From: an uncultured Bacteroidales bacterium
GTDB taxonomy: Bacteria; Bacteroidota; Bacteroidia; Bacteroidales; F082
Assembly: GCA_900317155.1 (NCBI GenBank)
Contig: ONFO01000004.1
Location: 1 to 64,000 of the forward strand
Direction: 5' to 3'
DNA: 64,000 nucleotides
The notes below the pieces were generated by a model, which was not told the origin of the DNA, did no database searches, and worked only from the letters and a program-made list of their open reading frames with translations. Shown here piece by piece: positions 50,919 through 59,443 of this stretch (position 1 is the stretch's first letter; the number at the start of each line of letters is the position of its first letter). The position numbers were made by a program, and so were the translations under genes.

Positions 50919-52664
50919 ATGTCAGAAAATAAAATTGAATTAAAATCAGTTAGCGAACTTCTTGGAATGAAATTCTATATACCAAGTTACCAGCGTGGGT
51001 ATCGCTGGACGGACTTGCAAATTGAAATCTTGCTAAATGATATTTTGGAGTTCAGCAAGGGTGTTGATGGTGATTTCTATTGTCTTCAACCATTAGTCGT
51101 AAAAGAGCGAAAAAAGGATTTGCTTGCAGAAATAAAACAGGCTAATTCTATCGAAGATGTAGAAACCTTACTTAAGGGGGAGTGGATTGTCATTGATGGA
51201 CAACAGCGTTTAACAACCATTTATCTGATATTGAGAGCATTGGGAAATGACAAATATCCATATCTTGAATATGAGCGAAAATCATACATAAAAGAATGCG
51301 ATGAAAGTAATGAGGTTGATAAAAGTAACATTGAGATATACCATTTGACAAGTGCTAAGCATTTCATAGATAGGTGGATTCATTTAGAAAAACGAACCGA
51401 TGAAGAAAAAAAATGGATTAATCCAAAGAATATTGAAATAGACCCTAAAGAGTTTTGCAATAAGATTTTAGAATATACAAAATTCATTTTCTATAATGTT
51501 GGAGACGTTTCCGAAGAACAAGAACACGATATATTCAACAATCTTAATTCTGGTAAAATTGCTCTTACGAATGCAGAACTTATCAAAGCTCTGTTCTTGA
51601 ACAAAGTAGGGAAGGAAGATATTGCGCATCGAGAAGTCGAGCAGTGTTTACTTGCCAATGAATTTGACCAAATAGAACGCACATTACGGCAGGATGATTT
51701 CTGGTATTTTCTTGCAGGTAATACAGAGAAACCTTCATCTTGTATCAATTTGCTGTTTGATTTAATGCTTGAATCGAGTGTGCAAAATGGCAAATATCGT
51801 ACTGATGAACCTTTTAGAACATTCTTCTATTTCAATGATTTGATAAATGGGGACAAAGAACCATACAAACAGTCAAAGGACACTTGGGAAGATGTTCGAA
51901 AAGTATTCCATATTATGGAAGGATGGTTCAATGATTCTGTAATGTACAATCTCATCGGTTATCACAGAGCCGCCAATGGAGGAAAAACATTATGCGAAAT
52001 CTACAAGAAGTTTCGCGAAGAAAATTCAAAAAAAGAATTCAAGAAATGGCTTGTCGATGAATGTAAGAACCATATTGACTATCCAGATGGTTTTATGCAA
52101 TTAAGGTATGATGAAAACAAGGATAAGGTTTTCAATTTGCTGCTTTTGTTCAATATCGCAACTCTAAATGAAAGGCCACAAGAGGCTGTCAAGTTCTCTT
52201 TTGCAAATCTTCATAAGTATAAATGGGATGTTGAGCATATATCACCACAAAATCCCCAAAATGATGATGACTTGAAAAAAGCTGTTGATAAATTCAAAGA
52301 TAACGAAAATTTCAAAAGACTTATTGATGCTCTTAATAAGGAAGAAAAAGACACAAAAATCATTGAAGAAGAAAGGGCGAAGTTTTTTGCGGCTGGAGAT
52401 GACTTGATGGGTATTCAGAACTTAACTCTTCTTACGGAACACGATAACCGAGGCATTGGAAACAAGTTCTTTTTTGAAAAGAGACAGAAACTTCAAGAGT
52501 ATTATCAGCAAGGCAGTTTCATTCCTGCTTGCAGTATGAATGTCTTTATGAAGTTCTATTCCGATAATCCTGAACAAATGGCATTTTGGGATGAAAAGGA
52601 CAGAGAGTCATACAAAAACAAACTTGAACAAACTATTAAAAAATTCTTTGGCAATGAGCAATAA
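50919..52664 (+). CDS. DUF262 + DUF1524 protein (GmrSD-like)
   Basis: 581 residues. The N-terminal DUF262 domain has FYIPSYQRGYRW and EWIVIDGQQRLTTIYL, the ParB-like nucleotide-binding signature. The C-terminal part has WDVEHISPQNPQ, the HxxP of the DUF1524 His-Me-finger nuclease. This is the architecture of GmrSD, a type IV restriction enzyme against modified phage DNA. It overlaps the next DUF262 gene by 11 nt. The pair is clearly more AT-rich than core genes such as pruA or purB, suggesting acquisition by transfer. Confidence 0.87.
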   Translation: MSENKIELKSVSELLGMKFYIPSYQRGYRWTDLQIEILLNDILEFSKGVDGDFYCLQPLVVKERKKDLLAEIKQANSIEDVETLLKGEWIVIDGQQRLTTIYLILRALGNDKYPYLEYERKSYIKECDESNEVDKSNIEIYHLTSAKHFIDRWIHLEKRTDEEKKWINPKNIEIDPKEFCNKILEYTKFIFYNVGDVSEEQEHDIFNNLNSGKIALTNAELIKALFLNKVGKEDIAHREVEQCLLANEFDQIERTLRQDDFWYFLAGNTEKPSSCINLLFDLMLESSVQNGKYRTDEPFRTFFYFNDLINGDKEPYKQSKDTWEDVRKVFHIMEGWFNDSVMYNLIGYHRAANGGKTLCEIYKKFREENSKKEFKKWLVDECKNHIDYPDGFMQLRYDENKDKVFNLLLLFNIATLNERPQEAVKFSFANLHKYKWDVEHISPQNPQNDDDLKKAVDKFKDNENFKRLIDALNKEEKDTKIIEEERAKFFAAGDDLMGIQNLTLLTEHDNRGIGNKFFFEKRQKLQEYYQQGSFIPACSMNVFMKFYSDNPEQMAFWDEKDRESYKNKLEQTIKKFFGNEQ

Positions 52665-55017
52665 TTCATCAAATTATCAAGAATATACCTTTTCAAAATT
52701 GTTGGAGCAATATGATAAAATACTGGTTCCAATGATTCAGCGTGATTATGCCCAAGGACGTACTGATGATAAAAAGGCAGAAGATGTACGTAATAATTTA
52801 CTGAACGACATTTTCAGTGACAAGGATGTCCACTTTGACCTTGTGTTTGGTTCTAAAGAAAAAAGAATTATCGACGGCAAAGAAATGAACTGTTTCATTC
52901 CCGTTGATGGTCAGCAACGATTGACAACGCTTTTCTTGTTGTATCTTTATGGGCAAAAAGCAGGAAAAACAAATACAGAACTTGATTTGTCTAAATTCTC
53001 ATACGACACGCGGCGTGCGGCATCAGACTTTTGCAAAAGCATTACAAGTGAAGATTGGTCTGTCCCAAGTGACAAAAAAGTATCCGACGTTATAAAGGAT
53101 TCTTCCTGGTTTATGAATTATTGGGAGAAAGACCCAACTGTGGAAGGAATGTTGAATATGTTAGATGCCATTCACGAAAAATGCGAAAAATGCAAGAAAA
53201 TAACCGACTATCCAGATTTGGACAAGATTACTTTCTTCTTCTTTGATTTGGAATCCAATGGATTGAATGAGAATCTTTATCTGAAAATGAACTCGCGTGG
53301 CAAACCTTTGACTGCTTTCGAGAATTTGAAAGCGAAGATGGAGAAGGTCTTGCCTGACGACATTGAAATAGAAGAAAAATGTTTCCCTAAATGTGATGCA
53401 TCGCCTAAAGACAGTTTCAAAGAAAAGTGGAAATATTTTATGGATAGAAACTGGACTGAAACTTTTTGGGATAAAGAGCATCCAGAAAAATACGATGAAA
53501 GCATAACTAAATTCATTGTTCGCTTCTTGTCTGGCTATTGGGCAGCGTATGGCGATAAAGATAAAGAGCAAGAGCAAAAGTTTGCCGACGAGATAAAGTC
53601 TCTTAATAGCAAAGACAGTTATGCTGACTTTATACCATTTGAACCTATAAAAAAAGTCCTTGATTTAGAAAAGGCTTTTTCCGCTTTGGCATATGCTATG
53701 ACAACTGTCCCCAAAATAGAACCTTATTGGACAAATGATACGATAAAAGTATCAGACCAATCTGAATACAAATTCTTGGCAGTTGTCTTTACTTATGTCT
53801 TGTTCGATGGTGATAAAGATGCTATGAGATTTGCCTGGAACATGTCTGAAAACTATGTCACAGGATATGACACATTTGCTGCATATTGTAAGCGAGCTAA
53901 AGAGATTCATGACAAATTCGAACCTAACGAAGATAACGCCTTCTATAAAATTCTATCGGGCAATGGTATTGCCAATCCATCAGATCAGTTTAAAGAAGAA
54001 ATCGCCAAAGCCAAACAAATTCTTGATGAGAATGGAACACTCCGAAGATACAATGGCTCCTGTCAGAAAGCAGATGGGTCCAACTATCAAACTTGGGAAG
54101 AAATTATTATCGAAGCCGAAAAATACGCTTTCTTCAAAGGTGCAATAAGGTTCTTGTTTACAGATGAGAAAGGTGATGTGAATGATCAAAGTTGGCAAGC
54201 TTTTGATACCAAATGGCCGAATGCACGGAAATATTTTTCCAAAGAGGGGGAGGTAAATCCTGATTATCAAATAGACAGGGTATTGTTCAAGAAATTATTG
54301 AAATCCATTTCAGATTTTAACAGTCTCTACGAATTCTACTATGATGACTCTCTTGATAATTGGCGAAGTTACATTCTTCTAAATGATAAGCTTGCGAAAT
54401 GTGTTGATAAACTTTTGACTGAGGCACCTGAAGAAAAAAGAGACAATTGGGATAACAGTCAAAGAAGAGTGTTTGAAGATTTAACGCAGAAGGATATTCT
54501 TTTACATATCGAAAAAGGTTTTGAACTTGATATTAGAAACGGATTCTACTTATTAACTATGAAAGGACGTGGTAATGGCCAGGACTGGAAGCGGTATTTC
54601 ATAGGGGTTGAGAGAAATAGTATTCTATCAAAACTTTATGGCGGCGACATTCGTGAAGGAGCTGGAGGAAACAAAATATATTCAAGTCAAAAAATAAATT
54701 ATCGTGGTTTCTTTTGGGGAGAACACATCAACTTTAAATACAACAATCATTTCTTTCAATGGTATGGAGCTCCTAATGAAAAGGAACTTGATGTCTATCT
54801 AATGGAAAACGAATGGGCAGATTATAAAAAACAACAAGATCCGCAGATTGAAGGACAACCAGATATTATAAACTATTATTGTTTCAAGGTGACCAAAGAA
54901 ATGGAAACAGACACTTCTTTGTTCACTAAACAGCTTGATTGCCTCATTGCTCAAGCGTATCCTGAAAAATCAAACAAAGTATGTTACTACGATTGTCAAA
55001 ACAAGGTTTGTGAATAA
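52654..55017 (+). CDS. large DUF262 protein, partner of the preceding gene
   Basis: About 787 residues. DUF262 signatures are ILVPMIQRDYAQGR and FIPVDGQQRLTTLFLLYLYG. The long C-terminal part (~300-787) shows no HxxP motif, so the nuclease step may be supplied by the neighbour. ATG at 52654 (MSNNSSNYQEYTFSKL) overlaps the upstream stop region by 11 nt, so translation is coupled. AT-rich like its partner. Two adjacent DUF262 proteins suggest one heteromeric restriction system. Confidence 0.83.
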   Translation: MSNNSSNYQEYTFSKLLEQYDKILVPMIQRDYAQGRTDDKKAEDVRNNLLNDIFSDKDVHFDLVFGSKEKRIIDGKEMNCFIPVDGQQRLTTLFLLYLYGQKAGKTNTELDLSKFSYDTRRAASDFCKSITSEDWSVPSDKKVSDVIKDSSWFMNYWEKDPTVEGMLNMLDAIHEKCEKCKKITDYPDLDKITFFFFDLESNGLNENLYLKMNSRGKPLTAFENLKAKMEKVLPDDIEIEEKCFPKCDASPKDSFKEKWKYFMDRNWTETFWDKEHPEKYDESITKFIVRFLSGYWAAYGDKDKEQEQKFADEIKSLNSKDSYADFIPFEPIKKVLDLEKAFSALAYAMTTVPKIEPYWTNDTIKVSDQSEYKFLAVVFTYVLFDGDKDAMRFAWNMSENYVTGYDTFAAYCKRAKEIHDKFEPNEDNAFYKILSGNGIANPSDQFKEEIAKAKQILDENGTLRRYNGSCQKADGSNYQTWEEIIIEAEKYAFFKGAIRFLFTDEKGDVNDQSWQAFDTKWPNARKYFSKEGEVNPDYQIDRVLFKKLLKSISDFNSLYEFYYDDSLDNWRSYILLNDKLAKCVDKLLTEAPEEKRDNWDNSQRRVFEDLTQKDILLHIEKGFELDIRNGFYLLTMKGRGNGQDWKRYFIGVERNSILSKLYGGDIREGAGGNKIYSSQKINYRGFFWGEHINFKYNNHFFQWYGAPNEKELDVYLMENEWADYKKQQDPQIEGQPDIINYYCFKVTKEMETDTSLFTKQLDCLIAQAYPEKSNKVCYYDCQNKVCE

Positions 55018-55055
55018 TTGACAAAAAAAAGTAAAATTTATTATGCTGACTTCAC

Positions 55056-55105
55056 AGCCTGTGCTTCAATTCGGCACAGGCTTTCTTTTTCTTTGCAGCG
55101 TAAAA
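55056..55105 (+). repeat. array element 4 (terminator-promoter hybrid)
   Basis: Perfect AGCCTGTGC / GCACAGGCT stem (55056-55064, 55074-55082), then TTCTTTTTCTTTGCAGCG and TAAAA. 38 nt after the DUF262 stop. Confidence 0.85.
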
Positions 55106-55141
55106 CAGTAAACGTAGTATTAACTTTAAAAATAAAAAGTC

Positions 55142-55678
55142 ATGGAAACCAACAAAGTAAATGATTACCTGATGAAGAAAATGATTCAAAAGGAAGCTAT
55201 GAAGAAAATCTCGTCCGATTATCCTCTGGATGATGAGTTGCTAATGAAATACAGCAACGATTTGGATTGGGAAGAAGTGTCGGGCAACAGCAACATCAAA
55301 TGGACAGCCGCAATGATTAACTTTTGGGGCGATCGTCTGAACTGGAAAACATTCTCTGAACGAGCAAATGAGGAAATCCTGATTCCCGAACTTATCGAGA
55401 AATTCAAAGACCGTTGGGACTGGGACGAACTTTCGGATAACACTGACCTGAAACTCACATACGACCTCATAGACAAATACATTGGCCGTTGGGATTGGGA
55501 TAGGCTCATTAACCGAGGTTGGTACAATAACAGTTGCGACCTTTATTCCATCGAATTTTTCAACCGCTATGCACAATACATCCCGATGGAAGATTTTGAA
55601 AACTCCAGTTTATGGAATGCCATTGTTGAAGAGGAGGAAAATGCAATAAAGAAAGAAATTCTGTTGAAAGACAACTAA
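55142..55678 (+). CDS. WDW-repeat hypothetical protein
   Basis: 178 residues with about three degenerate ~35-residue repeats ending in (D/N)W(D/E)xxS or RWDWDxL (LDWEEVSGNSNIKWTAA; RLNWKTFSERANEEI; RWDWDELSDNTDLKLT; RWDWDRL). Acidic and Trp-rich, no signal peptide. Similar W-rich repeats occur in uncharacterised accessory proteins; I do not know a function. Followed after 14 nt by a small gene in the same unit. Confidence 0.65.
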   Translation: METNKVNDYLMKKMIQKEAMKKISSDYPLDDELLMKYSNDLDWEEVSGNSNIKWTAAMINFWGDRLNWKTFSERANEEILIPELIEKFKDRWDWDELSDNTDLKLTYDLIDKYIGRWDWDRLINRGWYNNSCDLYSIEFFNRYAQYIPMEDFENSSLWNAIVEEEENAIKKEILLKDN

Positions 55679-55692
55679 TAAATCGTTTTATT

Positions 55693-55914
55693 ATGAGCAA
55701 AGTATTCAAAGTATGGCCCAAGCGGGTCAAAAGAGTGAACGGCACGGTGCTTACACCCGAAATGAACATTGTGGTAACTACGAAAATTGGCGTTTCCAAT
55801 CCCTTTTACAATAACGCCCAAGAGATTAAGGAAGCATACATGCGTCTCTATCAGTTCGACTACAAGAAAGCCTGCTGCTCTCAATCGGACTTCAATTACA
55901 CGGCGTTGGATTGA
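55693..55914 (+). CDS. small protein, DUF6140-like
   Basis: 73 residues: SKVFKVWPKRVKRVNGTVLT with later SNPF and FMRxYxxDxKKA-like YMRLYQFDYKKACC. The pattern resembles small Bacteroidetes DUF6140 proteins (function unknown). Probably cotranscribed with the WDW-repeat gene. Confidence 0.6.
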   Translation: MSKVFKVWPKRVKRVNGTVLTPEMNIVVTTKIGVSNPFYNNAQEIKEAYMRLYQFDYKKACCSQSDFNYTALD

Positions 55915-55935
55915 GGAATGTCAATTAAACCTTCA

Positions 55936-55985
55936 AGCCTGTGCTTCAATTCAGCACAGGCTTTTGTTTTCTTTGCTGCGAAAAA
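55936..55985 (+). repeat. array element 5 (terminator-promoter hybrid)
   Basis: Perfect stem (55936-55944, 55954-55962), loop TTCAATTCA, then TTTGTTTTCTTTGCTGCG. 21 nt after the preceding stop. Confidence 0.85.
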
Positions 55986-56038
55986 CGGTTAATATGACAA
56001 ATATAAACAAAACATAAACGACATTAAATCAATAAAAT

Positions 56039-56710
56039 ATGGAAAACAATAGATATGCAAACATCGGTAAAGGCTCAATTGTCAGGGAAGGCGTCTTCGT
56101 AAGATTTCCCGAGCTCGTTCCTGCTTCTTTGGACAATTATTGGAACAGCAAGAAGCATAAAAAGCTGTTGATAGTTAGGGAAAGCAACTACTTTGAGGAT
56201 GATGTCGACAGCATTTTTAAGGATCCACAAGCGTGGTACTCTGGAGCGGACAAACAACATTTGATACCTGAAGAAAAGAAGAAAGATGTAAACAACTACA
56301 AAGGGTATAAGACTTTTGATAGGTTGTGTAAATCCATGAATGTAGTGTTGAACGAAACACTTTGTAAGCATGTCTATGAGGAGGCCATGTTCTATAATTA
56401 TTTTCTGCGTCCGGCCACGGTGAGTAAAAACAACAGATCATTCAAAAAAGACTGCACCCAATTAGACCGTGATGTGGCAGGTAGCGCATTATGTGGAATT
56501 ATCGACCTTGACCGTCCTGATGTAGTTATATTTGTCAGTAAATATGCACACTTGGAATTTAGGAAGTACATGGAATCGAATGGATTGTCATATAATATCC
56601 CGATTGATTTCGTCAATCATCCTGCCCATCCTGCCTCATGGCATCACAGAAATGGAAACGGGAAACTGAAGTTCGAAAGACTATTGAGGGAATACTGGAT
56701 GGTAAAATAA
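56039..56710 (+). CDS. hypothetical protein, possibly UDG-fold
   Basis: 223 residues. KKLLIVRESNYFEDD near the start, PDVVIFVSKYAHLEF in the second half and VNHPAHPASWHHR near the end recall the layout of the uracil-DNA-glycosylase superfamily (strand plus loop, then an HP-containing catalytic loop). The match is weak and made by eye. It shares that layout with the gene at 57206. No membrane or export signals. Confidence 0.55.
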   Translation: MENNRYANIGKGSIVREGVFVRFPELVPASLDNYWNSKKHKKLLIVRESNYFEDDVDSIFKDPQAWYSGADKQHLIPEEKKKDVNNYKGYKTFDRLCKSMNVVLNETLCKHVYEEAMFYNYFLRPATVSKNNRSFKKDCTQLDRDVAGSALCGIIDLDRPDVVIFVSKYAHLEFRKYMESNGLSYNIPIDFVNHPAHPASWHHRNGNGKLKFERLLREYWMVK

Positions 56711-56750
56711 TCACATTTTTATCAACCCCTGTATGTTTCATAGAATTGTT

Positions 56751-56758
56751 TACCTTTG
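56751..56758 (+). promoter_or_regulatory. -7 promoter element of the zinc-ribbon gene
   Basis: TACCTTTG followed by CTGC, 57 nt before the start at 56815, in a gap without an array element. Confidence 0.45.
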
Positions 56759-56814
56759 CTGCAAATATCATCTTGGCATTGTGCCTACAAGTGCAAAACC
56801 CGAACTGGCCGCCC

Positions 56815-57159
56815 ATGAAAAACTATCAATGCAAGAAATGTGGCATTCTGATTAAAACAGAGCGACAGCCCAATGCGTTCAATTGTCGGGCAGGAAACTA
56901 CCACGATTGGAACGACCTCGGCGAAGTCGGTTGCGAAAACTACCGATGCAAGAAATGCGGTCTTCTCGTCGAAAGCAAGAGCACTCCATCTACTTTTGGA
57001 TGCACTGCTGGAGGCTACCACAATTGGCAAGATTTATGTCCGATAGGCACCGATGTCTATCAATGCAAGAAGTGTGGCATTCTGTTGTATGCCTCAAAGT
57101 CGCCCAATGCATTTGACTGCCCTTCGGGTGGGTATCATCAGTGGAATAAGATGAATTGA
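56815..57159 (+). CDS. triple zinc-ribbon-like repeat protein
   Basis: 114 residues made of three tandem ~38-residue repeats, each with C-x2-C-x14-C-x5-H: YQCKKCGILIK / NCRAGNYHDW, YRCKKCGLLVE / GCTAGGYHNW, YQCKKCGILLY / DCPSGGYHQW. Each probably holds one zinc ion. I start at 56815 (MKNYQCKKC); the longer open frame overlaps the previous gene and lacks the repeat. May bind nucleic acid or a protein partner. Confidence 0.7.
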   Translation: MKNYQCKKCGILIKTERQPNAFNCRAGNYHDWNDLGEVGCENYRCKKCGLLVESKSTPSTFGCTAGGYHNWQDLCPIGTDVYQCKKCGILLYASKSPNAFDCPSGGYHQWNKMN

Positions 57160-57205
57160 AGATTGTAACAAATAAATTAAATAACGAACAAATAGCATTA
57201 TTACA

Positions 57206-58039
57206 ATGACAAACAACAACTTTGTTTCCGAACTCGATAACATATTTATGGAATGGCAACAGAAAATGAAAACAATTGGCGACGCCTATTATGATGAAAA
57301 TGGGAAATTGGCATTCACAAAAGATGGAGTTATTTATAAAAACGGCGAGAAAACTGAAATAACAGAACAAAAGTGGGTTAATTCTTCAAAACGCATCCTA
57401 TTTCTATTAAAAGATCAGCACCAAATAAGAGACGAGGGTAAACCATTTTGGCCAGAAGACATTCGCTATTGGTTGAAAGATGGTGAAAATGACAAAGGTG
57501 ATGCTTTGAAACAAAAAAAGGAAAACAGAGAACTTGGAAACAGATTCTTCAAACATCTTGCTAATATCTTTTGGGGACTATCAAAAGCCGATTTGCAAAA
57601 TGATTGGGAATATGATGAAGTTGTAAAATGCGAATATGAAGTCAAAGAGTTTTTCAACGCTCAACCCTTCGCTTTGGTTGAATGCAAAAAACAACCAGGT
57701 GATGGCACTCTTGATGACAAAATTCTGATCCACCATCTCAATGAATATGGAGATTTGTTAATCAGAGAAATAGAAATATTAGAACCTAATATGATAATAT
57801 GTACATCTCCTCATATTTACAATTTTATCAATAATGCATATCAAAAACAATACCCAAACGATGGATTAAAAAGAATTGATGAAAAGAAGCACAATAGTAT
57901 TCGTTTTCATCCTAAAACACAAACTTTAATCTTTTGCTCTTATCATCCAAGCAGTTTTGGTAAATATGGTGGAAAATTCAATTATGATAGTGTTATGGAC
58001 CACTACAGAGCTTTTTTGAAAAGCATTTACAATCTTTAA
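57206..58039 (+). CDS. hypothetical protein, possibly UDG-fold
   Basis: 277 residues, AT-rich. SKRILFLLKDQHQIRDEG, EPNMIICTSPHIYNFI and LIFCSYHPSSFGKYGGKF resemble motif 1, the core strand and the HPS loop of uracil-DNA-glycosylase-like proteins. It lacks the usual Fe-S Cys. Family call tentative. Last gene of the unit that begins at 56039. Confidence 0.6.
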   Translation: MTNNNFVSELDNIFMEWQQKMKTIGDAYYDENGKLAFTKDGVIYKNGEKTEITEQKWVNSSKRILFLLKDQHQIRDEGKPFWPEDIRYWLKDGENDKGDALKQKKENRELGNRFFKHLANIFWGLSKADLQNDWEYDEVVKCEYEVKEFFNAQPFALVECKKQPGDGTLDDKILIHHLNEYGDLLIREIEILEPNMIICTSPHIYNFINNAYQKQYPNDGLKRIDEKKHNSIRFHPKTQTLIFCSYHPSSFGKYGGKFNYDSVMDHYRAFLKSIYNL

Positions 58040-58064
58040 TTTCAGGAATTAATAGTTTTCCCCA

Positions 58065-58110
58065 AGCCTGTGCTTCAATTCCGCACAGGCTCTCTTTTTC
58101 TTTGCATCTC
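58065..58110 (+). repeat. array element 6 (terminator-promoter hybrid)
   Basis: Perfect stem (58065-58073, 58083-58091), loop TTCAATTCC, then CTCTTTTTCTTTGCATCTC. 25 nt after the preceding stop. Confidence 0.85.
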
Positions 58111-58136
58111 GCAACATATTAGCTTTTATTTTGAGT

Positions 58137-58676
58137 ATGCTTAAAGATTATTTAAAAAAGAAAGAATTAACGTACCTCTTTCTCGATTTTGATGGCGTGT
58201 TGAACACTACCAATTATGCCAAACTGCTCAGAAAAGAAGGCATCGATCATTATGACGAGTTCGGCGCCATGTTCGACCCAAAAACCATCAGCAATCTTAA
58301 ATACATTGTTGATCATTCAGGCTGTAAAATCGTTCTTTCCTCCACTTGGCGAAACGAAGGCTGGATAAGAATGCAGGCGTTATGGAAAGACCGCAACCTT
58401 CCTGATGAGTTGTTTTCAATGACACCAATCCTTCTGAGCACTACATACAAAGATGCCAAAAGCGGCGAGATGCTATCCGTCCCTGAACGCAATGCTAAAG
58501 CACTCGAGATCCAGGCATGGTTGCATAAATGTGCAACACCGCCATTCCAATATGTCATCCTCGACGATGAAAACGTCTTCTTCCATAGTCAGCAGGAACA
58601 CTTGGTTCAGACCGATGAAAACGATGGATTAACCATCCAAAAAGCCTATGAAGCCATAAACATTTTGAACCGTTAG
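58137..58676 (+). CDS. HAD-superfamily hydrolase (HAD domain of the Swiss-army-knife RNA-repair type)
   Basis: 179 residues from ATG 58137. HAD motif I LFLDFDGVLN, motif II IVLSSTWRNEGW, motif IV VILDDENVF. The compact form resembles HAD_2/SAK phosphatase domains found in RNA-repair and conflict systems. A 5'- or 3'-phosphatase activity is plausible, substrate unknown. Lone gene of its unit. Confidence 0.8.
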   Translation: MLKDYLKKKELTYLFLDFDGVLNTTNYAKLLRKEGIDHYDEFGAMFDPKTISNLKYIVDHSGCKIVLSSTWRNEGWIRMQALWKDRNLPDELFSMTPILLSTTYKDAKSGEMLSVPERNAKALEIQAWLHKCATPPFQYVILDDENVFFHSQQEHLVQTDENDGLTIQKAYEAINILNR

Positions 58677-58699
58677 GAACAATTTTTCATTTGTCGTCA

Positions 58700-58745
58700 A
58701 GCCTGTGCTTCAATTCGGCACAGGCTTTCTTTTTCTTTGCAGCAT
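58700..58745 (+). repeat. array element 7 (terminator-promoter hybrid)
   Basis: Perfect stem (58700-58708, 58718-58726), then TTCTTTTTCTTTGCAGC. 23 nt after the HAD stop and 16 nt before the next start. Confidence 0.85.
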
Positions 58746-58761
58746 TAAATCGTAACGCATT

Positions 58762-59430
58762 ATGACCATACAAGAAATTTACAACTCACAGCCGGTCAGG
58801 AAGGTGGAGTACATGATTCTCGACTGTCAGCGGCAGAGCGAAAAAGGCATGTGGGGCATGGAAACAGGAAGAGTAGCCATCCAAAACCTTTTGAGCATCA
58901 GGAAAACCATCTTAAACGAAATGTTCGTGATGGATGACAATTATTTGCAACTGCTCAAGGACTTCAATGAGGCCATGAAGCAACAGATGATAGAGATGCG
59001 CAAACGCACTATAGCGCTTTATGAGTCGGTGGCCAAAGCAGGATTGCCAGGAACCATCGAAGTGGAGGGCAAATGCTATTTTGGCTACGACTATCCTTCG
59101 TTGCATCCCATTCAAGACGAACGCGCCAAACGGATGTGGGACATGCTAAATGGAACAATCGATGACTTTATCCCCTTGTACAGTGACGGATTCGGGCAAT
59201 TCCGAATTGACACCTATCATTCCCCCGTCCCAACAATAGAATCCGAACATCAAATGCTCTATTTGAGTGAAGAAACGGACAATTGGAACGAGGGTTTAGA
59301 CGAAAAACTGACAAAAGACATGCATCTTATATTCGCATTCCACGACCTTTTCGAGAATATGGAATTCGCCATTTTTGACCTCCTTTGGGTGCGTGACTTC
59401 AATATCGAACTGAATGTTGAAATCTCATAA
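58762..59430 (+). CDS. hypothetical protein of the FtsZ-like operon
   Basis: 222 residues, acidic, largely helical in the first half (MDDNYLQLLKDFNEAMKQQM...IALYESVAKAG). No known family, export signal or catalytic motif seen. It starts 16 nt after element 7 and ends 13 nt before the FtsZ-like gene, so the two should be cotranscribed. A regulator or scaffold of the FtsZ-like protein is possible. Confidence 0.65.
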   Translation: MTIQEIYNSQPVRKVEYMILDCQRQSEKGMWGMETGRVAIQNLLSIRKTILNEMFVMDDNYLQLLKDFNEAMKQQMIEMRKRTIALYESVAKAGLPGTIEVEGKCYFGYDYPSLHPIQDERAKRMWDMLNGTIDDFIPLYSDGFGQFRIDTYHSPVPTIESEHQMLYLSEETDNWNEGLDEKLTKDMHLIFAFHDLFENMEFAIFDLLWVRDFNIELNVEIS

Positions 59431-59443
59431 CAATACAACGAAT

